From Acidaminococcaceae bacterium (lineage in GTDB: Bacteria; Bacillota; Negativicutes; Acidaminococcales; Acidaminococcaceae), in contig JAFSOW010000231.1 in assembly GCA_017443165.1 (NCBI GenBank), positions 1 through 25,739 of the forward strand: a DNA stretch of 25,739 nucleotides, written 5' to 3'. Below, one piece after another: positions 8,738 to 16,233 of the stretch (position 1 is its first letter; every line of letters begins with the position of its first letter). The translations under genes and the position numbers were made by a program. The notes beneath the pieces are model-generated. The model saw only the letters and a list, made by a program, of their open reading frames with translations. It made no database searches and was not told the DNA's origin.

Positions 8738-9202
8738 CTAATTTAACTGATGTAATTGGAAGCTTATGTCGGTACCGCCGTTCTGCCAAACGCCGTTATC
8801 GCCGTATATCGGCAGGGACACATGCAGCGCGCCTACCGTCAGGGATACCAGCGCATAGCCTTCCGCGCTCAGCGCCGTACTCAGCGCATTAAATCCGGTA
8901 TCACTGCTTAGATAATTCAGCAGTGCCTCCAGTTTCTGGGCCACTACCTTGCGGCCCTTGTAATTGCTATACACTTCCAGCTGCAGGCTGCCGTCCCACA
9001 CGACTGCCGTCTTATTCGGTTTGCAGTCAGCATCAGACTGGCCAAAAATCCCGTATGAAAATTCACTCTGATTTTTGAAACAGTCTTCTATTTCATTAAT
9101 GGGAACAGCGCTGTCAAACCAATCCAGCATTATTGCCTGATTGTCTTTCAACACGGCATATAATGATTTTGCTATCGCTGTAAAAGGTGCTTTGTAAATC
9201 AT
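8738..9202 (-). CDS. Tail terminator (DUF3168-like)
   Basis: A 154-residue protein. The N-terminal helix (FTAIAKSLYAVLKDN), strands (YGIFGQSDAD, VVWDGSLQLEVYSNYKGRKVV) with a following helix (VVAQKLEALLNYL), and a C-terminal strand series ending DISFQLHQLN match the alpha/beta layout of tail terminators, which cap the tube and bind the head. Its position between head closure and major tail protein is canonical. The family call rests on layout and context; sequence motifs are weak. Confidence 0.6.
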   Translation of the reverse strand: MIYKAPFTAIAKSLYAVLKDNQAIMLDWFDSAVPINEIEDCFKNQSEFSYGIFGQSDADCKPNKTAVVWDGSLQLEVYSNYKGRKVVAQKLEALLNYLSSDTGFNALSTALSAEGYALVSLTVGALHVSLPIYGDNGVWQNGGTDISFQLHQLN

Positions 9203-9567
9203 ATGATACCCCCGCTCCCATTGATAGCTGTGGCCGTCAGCTGGATATAATACGGAGCGCTTTCATCTATCAGCGTTATTTCATTTATCAGATAGGTATA
9301 GCCGTTATACGCCAGCCGCCAGTTTGTGTTCAGGGGAGTCTTGAGCAGACTTCTTATGTCCCTGATCACAAAGAAGCGGGTGTCACTGGTAACATAATCA
9401 CCAATAAACTGCTGGCGCGTCTGGCTTTTCTGCTCACACATAGCGAACAGTGTCAGCGCTGCCGTGTATGTTGTGGGCTTCAACCCGCCCAGGTCATCAC
9501 GCTCCGGAGCAGAAGGACTCAGCAACGTTATCTTTTTTGTAAACCTGCCAGGATTACGTCTAAACAT
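9199..9567 (-). CDS. Head closure / head-tail joining protein
   Basis: A 122-residue protein of the SPP1 gp16 / phage head-tail joining type: N-terminal MFRRNPGRFTKKITLLSPS, then DDLGG, a strand with LFAMCEQKSQTRQQFIGDYVT (in pieces), a segment TRFFVIRDIR, then YNGYTYLINEI and a final strand with YYIQLTATAI. It plugs the connector after packaging and accepts the tail. The ribosome binding site is AGGGGG. It overlaps the tail terminator start as ATGA. Confidence 0.8.
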   Translation of the reverse strand: MFRRNPGRFTKKITLLSPSAPERDDLGGLKPTTYTAALTLFAMCEQKSQTRQQFIGDYVTSDTRFFVIRDIRSLLKTPLNTNWRLAYNGYTYLINEITLIDESAPYYIQLTATAINGSGGII

Positions 9568-9931
9568 TATTTACCCCCTGCAATCCGCCTTTTAAAATCC
9601 CGCGCCAATAATTCTGCGTATCCACGTCAATCTCACCAATTTTGTTACGCTTAACGCGATGTGCAGTCAATTTCTTATATGTCGGCGCTTTTTTACCATA
9701 TGCGCCCCGGTAAGTTGGTAGCGCACAGTTGATGATGAACAGATCTTCCAGCCGTTCCTGTCGCCTGACATACCCGTCAAACATGGCATCTATCTCCATG
9801 ATGGTGTAGCTGCCAAACTGTTCCGGCGTCAGACCTAATTCACCAAGGGCAATAGGCTCAAGCTCTTCAATCAGAGCCGATACAGTTTTAAACGTTTTGC
9901 CAGGGCTTACGCCATTATGGCCGCCCCCGCT
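9560..9931 (-). CDS. Tail assembly chaperone, -1 frame extension (T-like part of GT)
   Basis: This frame is open from the slippery site to 9560 (123 residues) but has no credible start of its own until an ATG at 9799, which lacks a good ribosome binding site. The part before that ATG reads LIEELEPIALGELGLTPEQFGSYT in two pieces, the typical LGLTPEEFxxxT motif of chaperone C-terminal domains, so it is clearly coding. Fused to 110 residues of the short form it gives a protein of about 233 residues. The end is basic (KKLTAHRVKRNKIGE), fitting tape-measure or tube binding. It overlaps the head closure gene by 8 bp. Confidence 0.75.
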   Translation of the reverse strand, partial: SGGGHNGVSPGKTFKTVSALIEELEPIALGELGLTPEQFGSYTIMEIDAMFDGYVRRQERLEDLFIINCALPTYRGAYGKKAPTYKKLTAHRVKRNKIGEIDVDTQNYWRGILKGGLQGVNNV

Positions 9932-10260
9932 TTTTTTGGATCACCCAGAACGCCGCTAAGCACTAACGCTTTCATGCCGGCTTTAAACACGTCTACCACA
10001 GGCATCTCCTCAACCGCAGCCAAATAAAGCGCTTCCGCTTCATCTTCTTTCAGTTCGGGATTCCCGCCCATTAACGCATACTTAATGATGATATACATAT
10101 CGTATACATTTGGCGGGATACCCGCGGATGCGCGTTCCAGCATAAGCATGATGTTGCCATCAGTCAGCTGGCGTTCTGCTACAAATACCTGTTTGACGGG
10201 ATAGCACAGTTTGTGTTTCTTGCCGCCAAACTCAATTTCTACGAATTTATCAAATACCAT
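9907..10260 (-). CDS. Tail assembly chaperone, short form (G-like)
   Basis: A 117-residue protein resembling GTA gp10/TAC-type chaperones: strands around EIEFGGKKHKLCYPVKQ, then a helix VFVAERQLTDGNIMLMLERA, a segment YDMYIIIKYALMGG, and PELKEDEAEALYLAA. These proteins coat the tape measure before tube assembly. Near the end the codons CCA AAA AAA GCG contain A AAA AAA in phase, and the -1 frame is open for 123 further codons, giving the G/GT pair found in most long-tailed phages. Its location, before head closure and far from the tape measure gene, is unusual. Confidence 0.7.
   Translation of the reverse strand: MVFDKFVEIEFGGKKHKLCYPVKQVFVAERQLTDGNIMLMLERASAGIPPNVYDMYIIIKYALMGGNPELKEDEAEALYLAAVEEMPVVDVFKAGMKALVLSGVLGDPKKAGAAIMA
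9931..9937 (-). promoter_or_regulatory. Programmed -1 frameshift heptamer in the tail chaperone gene
   Basis: The minus strand reads CCA AAA AAA GCG in the chaperone frame, giving the slippery heptamer A AAA AAA. It is followed directly by a G/C-rich segment that can form short GGGC/GCCC and GCC/GGC stems. The -1 frame continues without a stop into the ORF at 9560. Confidence 0.75.
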
Positions 10261-10666
10261 CGCCTTGATTCTCCTGTTCTGGCTGCTGTTCCGGTTCCGG
10301 CTCAGGCTCCGGTTCCGGCACCGGATCCGGAGTTGGTTCCGGCGCCGGAGAAACCAGAGTATATTCGCAGCTGTACTTAAAATGCGCGATCAGCATGTCC
10401 GTCGCAAACGGGATATGGTTCTGCTGTTGACTTTCCACAGCTCCCCGGACGTCATACCAATGCTCCACCAGCTGGCAAATGCAGATCTGGAACAGGTCAG
10501 TGTCTTCAATGGCAGCAGGGGCGCTACTGCCATCCCCGACATATGCATTTTTACCGGATTGCTCTTTTATGAGCCTTATCGCCGCAGCAATCAGGCCTTG
10601 CAGCATCTGATCGTCTTCTGTCGTATCAATTCGACAATATTGTTTTACTTTTGCCAGCATACTCAC
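10250..10666 (-). CDS. Head-tail connector (HK97 gp6-like) with Pro-Glu tail
   Basis: A 138-residue protein. Residues 1-95 have the gp6-like connector layout: a short N-terminal helix, KQYCRIDTTEDDQMLQGLIAAA, a helix with EQSGK, then FQICICQLVEHWYDVRG and an FATDMLIAHFKY ending. It would form the ring beneath the portal. The GTG at 10666 has AGGTG seven nt upstream; an ATG at 10660 is the alternative. Residues about 107-131 are an unusual PEP repeat tail (PEPTPDPVPEPEPEPEPE) not expected in this family, followed by QQPEQENQGDGI. The tail may extend outside the ring. Its end overlaps the chaperone start. Confidence 0.75.
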   Translation of the reverse strand: MSMLAKVKQYCRIDTTEDDQMLQGLIAAAIRLIKEQSGKNAYVGDGSSAPAAIEDTDLFQICICQLVEHWYDVRGAVESQQQNHIPFATDMLIAHFKYSCEYTLVSPAPEPTPDPVPEPEPEPEPEQQPEQENQGDGI

Positions 10667-10668
10667 TT

Positions 10669-11448
10669 TTAATCACCTACCGTGACAACATAGGTAAGTT
10701 CATCCTCGCCGTCATCCAGCTGTACCTTGAATGTCTTATCGCCATTGGCCAGGCCACCCAGGTATTCATCATCAATGGTGATGCTGTGTGCGCCTTCCGC
10801 GATGGTGTAGTTATCGGGGTTCACGTTGGTACCGCCAATCTTCAGACCGGTAATTTCAGCATCCGCCACCGCAATAGTGATATCTGCCGGATCCGCCTTG
10901 CTGAAGCTGGCGCTACCGTTTCCGCTGACTTCAATAACCAGTTCGTCATACGCAGTCGTGCCCTCCAGTACCTTAAAGGTCTTGTCGCCGTTGGACAAAG
11001 TAGCCAAATATTCCTTTTTGATGGTGATCGTGTGGTTACTGTTGCTGATAGCATAGGCGCTGGCATCAACTGCTGCGTCCTGATACTTCAGGCCGGTAAT
11101 TTCCACATCAGATACAGACATTGCCACATCATCAGGATCTGAACGGTCAAATTCATCCTCATGTACACCGCTGATTACGACATCCCACAATACTGTGGTC
11201 GGCGTGGTTTCACTGTCATCCAGGATGATAGCAAACTCTTTGGTACCATTGGACAATGTTGCCAGGTAATCTTTATCAATGGTGATAGAGCACTCATCAT
11301 CAGAAATATCATAATAATCGGTGCTCACGCTGGCATCGTTAAGTTTCAGCCCATCAATAGCATGACCGATCCCGACGGTAACGTCGGCAGCATCCTCACG
11401 GCTGAAATCGGAGCTGCCGTCCGGTACCTGTTCATCGGTCGGGATCAC
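10669..11448 (-). CDS. Triple Ig-like (CBM_X2) capsid extension, made by -1 frameshift
   Basis: A 259-residue ORF overlapping the capsid stop as GTGA and lying in the -1 frame relative to it. It has three tandem beta domains at residues 15-93, 100-174 and 182-257. Each starts FxRxDPxDV, continues with ITGLK, a Tyr-x-Ile strand and ITIxxxYLATLSNGxKTF, and ends with a final strand. This is the CBM_X2/Ig-like module. The only start is a GTG with no ribosome binding site, so the likeliest product is a 661-residue capsid fusion (400 capsid residues, then 261 from this frame). Displayed on the head, such domains are thought to bind carbohydrate or mucus. Independent expression as a decoration protein remains possible. 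Confidence 0.8.
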   Translation of the reverse strand: MIPTDEQVPDGSSDFSREDAADVTVGIGHAIDGLKLNDASVSTDYYDISDDECSITIDKDYLATLSNGTKEFAIILDDSETTPTTVLWDVVISGVHEDEFDRSDPDDVAMSVSDVEITGLKYQDAAVDASAYAISNSNHTITIKKEYLATLSNGDKTFKVLEGTTAYDELVIEVSGNGSASFSKADPADITIAVADAEITGLKIGGTNVNPDNYTIAEGAHSITIDDEYLGGLANGDKTFKVQLDDGEDELTYVVTVGD

Positions 11449-11460
11449 GCCGATTTTTTT
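11368..11460 (-). promoter_or_regulatory. Programmed -1 frameshift signal at the end of the capsid gene
   Basis: The heptamer A AAA AAA (11460 to 11454) is in phase with the capsid codons AAA AAA. After a 7-nt spacer, GATCCCGAC (11446 to 11438) can pair with its exact complement GTCGGGATC (11376 to 11368). The 61-nt loop holds a second stem CGGCAGC/GCTGCCG. The -1 frame is open and runs straight into the Ig-like ORF. Slippery site, spacer and structure are all where a frameshift signal should be. Actual use is not shown. Confidence 0.7.
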
Positions 11461-12653
11461 AAGTATGCAAATGCCTTTGTGGTCAGGGGCTGACCGTCAA
11501 CCAGGGCATAGCCCATGTAGTCGGTGGTACGCGCCAGGACATGGTCTTCCTGGTACATGGTGATGTCTTCGTTTACGTTGAAGGCGTAACCGTCAGCCAT
11601 ATTGGCCAGCAATACAGCATGATCCGGGATTGCGTCTTCTTCTTCCACGATGATACCGAAGATACGGCCTACGCCGCCCTGGGTTGCGTCCGGAATGAAG
11701 ATCGGGCGATTGTCAGCGTCAAGGATGTTGGCCAAACGGTTCCAAATGCAGGCTGCATTCGCATAGAATTTAGCCTTGCCGGTATAACCGGATTTAATCT
11801 TGGCCATCAAGCCGGTCAGGTCGCCATATTTGATGCCGTTAGCGGCAGTATAGGTGCTGACCTGCGGAGTGTCAGATTCTGCTTCCAGTTTTGTGATAAC
11901 GCCCAGCGGTTCCGGTTTGTCGGTAGTACCATTACCAACGCCGTCACCGGTAACCAGGCCAGCTGCCAGGGCATTGGCCATCTTGTCAGCAATACGGCTG
12001 GCAACATATGCCAGGAATTCGTCCACAGCCATCTTTTTCAGCTTCCAGGAAACCTGGATGGCTTTGGCCAACTCGCACCCCTTCAGGGTGATCTTGGTGT
12101 TGGTAACTTTTTCTGCAGTCACGGCGTCTTCGTCATACCATGCAGCAGCATTGCCAACGGAAGTTTCCATCAGGATGTCAACGTCGCCATGGATGTTGGT
12201 GCGAGCCAGGGCAGCAATAATCGGATGCAGTTCTTCCATTTCATGCCAGATACCCTGTTTCAGAGTAGCAGGCACCACAACATGGTTTTCTTTTACGGTA
12301 GAGGTCGCATTCCGTGCGCTGAAAATATTCTGTTCTTCTGCAGACATTTTCACGCCCATCATAAAATGAGCAAATGCGTTGGTGTACAGTTTTTCCTCTT
12401 CCGCTTTTTTGTCAGCCACCGGTGCAATCGGTGCCTGATTCAGCACAACCGGAACCGCCGGAGCTGCCGGAACCTGGGTTCCATTCAGGGCGGCAAAATT
12501 CGCCTGTGCCGTAGCCAGCGCCTGAAATTTTTCATCCAGCGCCAGCACCTCTTTGTTTACCGCATCCGCCTTTACAGCGTCCTCGGCTTCGATTGCTGCT
12601 TTCATTTCTGCCAGCAGCTGAGCGCGTTTTGCTTCGTACTCTTTTTTGTTCAT
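11445..12653 (-). CDS. Major capsid protein, HK97 fold
   Basis: A 402-residue capsid precursor. Residues 1-55 are a coiled-coil delta domain (KRAQLLAEMKAAIEAEDAV), followed by a Pro/Ala/Val-rich linker (60-85). The mature domain starts after about residue 105 and carries HK97-type segments (VPATLKQGIWHEMEELHPI, AWYDEDAVTAEKV, KFYANAACIWNRLANILDADNRPI). Cleavage by the adjacent protease probably falls between about 95 and 115. The ribosome binding site is AAAGGAG. The last codons are TTA AAA AAA TCG GCG TGA, a canonical -1 slippery heptamer 6 nt before the stop, so a fraction of subunits probably carry the Ig-like extension encoded downstream. Confidence 0.95.
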   Translation of the reverse strand: MNKKEYEAKRAQLLAEMKAAIEAEDAVKADAVNKEVLALDEKFQALATAQANFAALNGTQVPAAPAVPVVLNQAPIAPVADKKAEEEKLYTNAFAHFMMGVKMSAEEQNIFSARNATSTVKENHVVVPATLKQGIWHEMEELHPIIAALARTNIHGDVDILMETSVGNAAAWYDEDAVTAEKVTNTKITLKGCELAKAIQVSWKLKKMAVDEFLAYVASRIADKMANALAAGLVTGDGVGNGTTDKPEPLGVITKLEAESDTPQVSTYTAANGIKYGDLTGLMAKIKSGYTGKAKFYANAACIWNRLANILDADNRPIFIPDATQGGVGRIFGIIVEEEDAIPDHAVLLANMADGYAFNVNEDITMYQEDHVLARTTDYMGYALVDGQPLTTKAFAYLKKSA

Positions 12654-13354
12654 TCTTTTTCTCCTTTCAAAGATAAATAATTATATTTCTGCCGCAGCAG
12701 ATTTAAAGCAGCTGCATTTTGCTGCTCATTAGCTTGGATCTCAGCATCCATGCGTTCCTTTAATTTCAGGATCTGCGCCTTGCTGAGCATCACAACACCA
12801 TCACAGGCCATCGCCGGTTGTTCTTCTTCCTGGAACAGAATCGTATCCGCAAAACCAAGTTTCTTTGCCTCTTCCGGTCCCATCCAGGTTGTAACATCCA
12901 TCAGGGCCGTAATTTTATCCTTGGAAAGCTTTGTTTTATCAACATACGCATTCGCGATCGTGTCATCCAGCTTTTCCAGATCTTCTGCAGTTTTGTAGAT
13001 GTCATTTTTATCACCGACAGCCCAGCTGTGTGCACGATGAATCATCATCTGGCTTACCGGCATCATCTGCACTTCAGCGGCCGCGCAGCAGATTACAGAC
13101 GCTGCCGACGCCGCAATGCTCATAACCAAAGCCGTAATTTTTGCCGAGTGTAATTTCAGCCGGTTATACATTTCCATTCCGGCATAAACATAGCCACCAG
13201 GCGAATTGATTTCCAAGACCACTTCTTCATTCCCGGCTTCCTCCAGAAATGCAGCCAGCTTCCCCGGCGATGTGCCTTCAAAACCGTAATAGTCATAAAT
13301 CCGCTGGTATTCTGTCGGAATGATCGTGCCTTTAATTGCAAACTTTTTCGGCAT
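12650..13354 (-). CDS. Prohead protease, ClpP (S14) type
   Basis: A 234-residue head maturation protease. The ClpP-like fold is visible: EINSPGG (49-54), nucleophile Ser83 in SIAASAAS, His106 in MMIHRAHS, and the catalytic Asp region in MDVTTWMGPEEAKKLGFAD. It should cleave the capsid precursor's N-terminal delta domain during expansion. The C-terminal tail (about 185-234) is a charged helix that may bind the capsid as a scaffold. It sits between portal and capsid genes, as in HK97. Its stop overlaps the capsid start (ATGA). Confidence 0.95.
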   Translation of the reverse strand: MPKKFAIKGTIIPTEYQRIYDYYGFEGTSPGKLAAFLEEAGNEEVVLEINSPGGYVYAGMEMYNRLKLHSAKITALVMSIAASAASVICCAAAEVQMMPVSQMMIHRAHSWAVGDKNDIYKTAEDLEKLDDTIANAYVDKTKLSKDKITALMDVTTWMGPEEAKKLGFADTILFQEEEQPAMACDGVVMLSKAQILKLKERMDAEIQANEQQNAAALNLLRQKYNYLSLKGEKE

Positions 13355-14547
13355 TATTCTTTACCTCCTTCCTTTACAACTTGGGTATCCAGCCGCCGGA
13401 TCGGTTTATCGCCGCCTTCAATCGGTGACAGGTTCATAATCTGCCGCCATTCATTTGGCGTCATGGCTCCACGGTCCACCATCTGCACAAGGCCAAGCTT
13501 GCTCTGCATACTTGCATATTGCAGGCTGGTGCTGTCCATAGTGATCCGGTTACCGCGGGCCCGCTCCCACCGGCTGAATATTTTCCTGGTGAATTCCTCC
13601 GCCATACCCTGGGCAAATGGCTCTATCACATTTTCGTAATATGCATTCCATTCGTCTTCCGTATAGCTGCTGTTGATGATCTTTTCATTGGTACCGAAAT
13701 AGGCCATCAATCGTTTATTCACCGCACTCATAACCATGGCATTCGGCACATAGTCATGCGGATCCACCTGTTTGGCCTCCGCGTCTGCTCCGGTCGCTGC
13801 CACGCCGACGCTGCCATCCTCCGAGTTTTCCGTATCCAGAAAACTTTTCGCAAACTCTTTGGCCCGGGTCTTTAATTCCTCCGGACGCATGCCGCGCGTA
13901 TACTTAAGTAGCCACTTGATGGCCCCACCGTTTTTTACCGCCTGCACAATAGAACGGTCCGATGCAACAGCAACCTCCATCAACATTTCCAGCGCCTTTT
14001 GGTTCGGCCGTCCGAACAGTTCATTACCTCCCACATCCCGCGGAATGTGAATCACATCCTCATAACTGATCACGGCCTGCTTGCCTGTCTGCAGACTAAA
14101 GCGCAAGTACAAACGCCGCTGTTCATCCAGCAGCGCTTCCACACTGTTCCATTCCAGCGGATACATCTGTATTGCAAAGCCATTGGCGTCCCGTACAATA
14201 TATGCAAACGCATTGTTTTTTAACATATACTGCCAGGCAAGCCGCTGCCGGAACATAACACCGGTCATAATCGGGTTCGGTTCCGTCAGCAGGATCCTCA
14301 CATACGGCTCCGGGTTGACTTTAATATCCGGGGTTCCGTCTTTTTCAACATTTTCCCGGATATGTTTGGCATCAAATTTACCGGCTGCCTGCGTAAATGG
14401 CCGAACCATTGCCCGGATATCCCCGTTATCCAACAGTTCCCCATTCCAGGTGTAGATGCTGTTGCCTGATTCCCGAACAAGTTTCACCACCGTTTCAGTA
14501 GGGTTCCGGTCTTTGAAAAAATTTTTAAACCTTGTGAAAACGCTCAT
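13354..14547 (-). CDS. Portal protein, HK97 family
   Basis: A 397-residue portal. It shows the family features: early MVRPFTQAAGKF, then LLTEPNPIMTGVMFRQRLAWQYMLKNNAFAYI (read in pieces), WNSV, VISYEDVIHIPR and GRP, then the C-terminal MQSKLGLVQMVDRGAMTPNEWRQ and LSPIEGGD. Twelve copies form the DNA channel at one capsid vertex and dock terminase, then the connector. Length is usual for HK97-type portals. It lies directly after terL and its stop overlaps the protease start by one base (TAATG). Confidence 0.95.
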   Translation of the reverse strand: MSVFTRFKNFFKDRNPTETVVKLVRESGNSIYTWNGELLDNGDIRAMVRPFTQAAGKFDAKHIRENVEKDGTPDIKVNPEPYVRILLTEPNPIMTGVMFRQRLAWQYMLKNNAFAYIVRDANGFAIQMYPLEWNSVEALLDEQRRLYLRFSLQTGKQAVISYEDVIHIPRDVGGNELFGRPNQKALEMLMEVAVASDRSIVQAVKNGGAIKWLLKYTRGMRPEELKTRAKEFAKSFLDTENSEDGSVGVAATGADAEAKQVDPHDYVPNAMVMSAVNKRLMAYFGTNEKIINSSYTEDEWNAYYENVIEPFAQGMAEEFTRKIFSRWERARGNRITMDSTSLQYASMQSKLGLVQMVDRGAMTPNEWRQIMNLSPIEGGDKPIRRLDTQVVKEGGKE

Positions 14548-16233
14548 TTAGGCACCCTCTTTCACAAATTCCACATCAGAAAGATATTCTTCCTCATGTT
14601 TTTTGTATGTTACATACGCATTTAACAACGCTGCCGCACCGTCGATCCTTGCCCGCGGATTTTTCCCTTTGCACGGTTGAATGTTTCCATTCTTATCCGT
14701 GTCAATATTCATATTGCTCAGGCACCATTTCAATATTGGATGATTCTGGTATACGATCCGTTTGGCCGCCATATCTGCTTTCAATTCTTTCAGCGGAATG
14801 GAGAGCGTCTGCTTTCCCTGCCGCACTGCTTCCATACAGTTCGGCCCGAAGCTGTTCTGCATATCTTCCACCCAGTAGGCTGCCGCCCAGGCATCGTATC
14901 CAATCCAGGTAATGTATGTGTCGGTTTCTTCCGATACTTCCATGAACCACTGCGTAACGTATTTCGGATGCAGCTTGTTGCCTGGCGTCGTCCGTAGCAG
15001 GCCCTGCTGTTTCCAAATATCATAAGGCACCTTATCTTCCTTGACGCGCGCCTCAAGAAGATCTTCCGGCATCCAGAACATGCAGCGTACATAAATCTTC
15101 CGGTCGCCAGGCATCCGGAACAGAATAACGGCTGCCGTCAAGTCGGTTGTTTCTGACAGATCCGCACCGCCGATGGCATATCGCGGATGCAGCTGCCCCG
15201 TGTCAAATACTGCAGTATTCAGGATTTCTTCATAAGTCATATAGGCTGTAGCACCGGTTTCCCTGACATTAAAATCCTTGCATACCAGGTTTTTGACTTT
15301 CAGACTGTCCAGCTGCGCGCTCTTCACCTTGTCTGCCAAAACCGCTACCGATTTGATAGTCCCCAGCCCCGGATTTGCTTTTGCCCAGCATCCCGGGTCG
15401 GTCCATTCGCTGCGCGCATCCAGTTCATAAATCAACGGAAGCAAACGGTCATTGATACAATCGCCGGTATAACTGTCGATAACGCGCTCAACCTCTTCAT
15501 ATTTAATATCGAAAATGCCATCCCTTACCGTTCCCGCTGTTGTAGTGATTAGAATCAGCGGCTGCCGCCTGGCGCTCACACCGTCCACAACAACGTCATA
15601 CAGATTGGTATCTTTCCAGGCATGCAATTCGTCCATCAGAGCGCCGTGAACGTTCAGACCGTCCAGTGTGTCACTATCGTTGCCAAGCGGCTGGAATATG
15701 CTGTCGTTGAATTCGCTGCGCATTTCCGCCACTCTGGGTTTTATCAGCCGCAACAGTTCCGGAGACTTCCGGACCATTTTAACGGCTTCCATCCAGATAA
15801 TCTTTGCCTGGTCCCTTTTGGTAGCCACCGCATAAATTTCGGCGCCAGGTTCCTGATCAGCGACCATCAGATATATGCCAATAGCAGAACCCAAAGTGGA
15901 TTTACCGTTTTTACGGGCCACCATCAAAATAACTTCACGGAACCGGCGCAGGCCAGTTTGCTTATCGACAAATCCGAACATGGCCGCCACCATGGCCTTC
16001 TGCCACAATTCCAGTTTGACCTGCTGGCCACCATACTGGCCTTTAGACTGCCGGCAGAACGTCTCAATAAACAAGATGGCGTGTTCTGCTTTTCGCCCGT
16101 TGTATACCCACGGACTTTTCGGATCCTTCATATCTGCAACCAGCTTCTGGTAAACCGCGTAAATTTTTTTGCAGACAGTGGTACCGTTATTCATGGCCAG
16201 CCAGTATTCATATACCGGGTTTTTATCTTGCAT
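14548..16233 (-). CDS. terL: Terminase large subunit
   Basis: A 561-residue HK97/YmfN-type large subunit. The ATPase half has Walker A ARKNGKST (106-113), Walker B ALMDEL with Asp201-Glu202, and the coupling motif LILITTTAGT (226-235). The nuclease half has acidic residues in GGADLSETTDL (Asp358), WIGYDAWA (Asp447) and RARIDGAAALLNA (Asp531), an RNase H-like metal site. It translocates and cuts phage DNA at the portal during packaging. Length is normal for the family. Both active sites look intact. The portal gene starts immediately after its stop. Confidence 0.97.
   Translation of the reverse strand: MQDKNPVYEYWLAMNNGTTVCKKIYAVYQKLVADMKDPKSPWVYNGRKAEHAILFIETFCRQSKGQYGGQQVKLELWQKAMVAAMFGFVDKQTGLRRFREVILMVARKNGKSTLGSAIGIYLMVADQEPGAEIYAVATKRDQAKIIWMEAVKMVRKSPELLRLIKPRVAEMRSEFNDSIFQPLGNDSDTLDGLNVHGALMDELHAWKDTNLYDVVVDGVSARRQPLILITTTAGTVRDGIFDIKYEEVERVIDSYTGDCINDRLLPLIYELDARSEWTDPGCWAKANPGLGTIKSVAVLADKVKSAQLDSLKVKNLVCKDFNVRETGATAYMTYEEILNTAVFDTGQLHPRYAIGGADLSETTDLTAAVILFRMPGDRKIYVRCMFWMPEDLLEARVKEDKVPYDIWKQQGLLRTTPGNKLHPKYVTQWFMEVSEETDTYITWIGYDAWAAAYWVEDMQNSFGPNCMEAVRQGKQTLSIPLKELKADMAAKRIVYQNHPILKWCLSNMNIDTDKNGNIQPCKGKNPRARIDGAAALLNAYVTYKKHEEEYLSDVEFVKEGA

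Noticed and set aside
11541..12680. A 379-codon open frame on the plus strand opposite the capsid gene
   Set aside because: It lies wholly antisense to the well-identified capsid gene, has a His/Arg/Cys-rich shadow composition, and no family resemblance.
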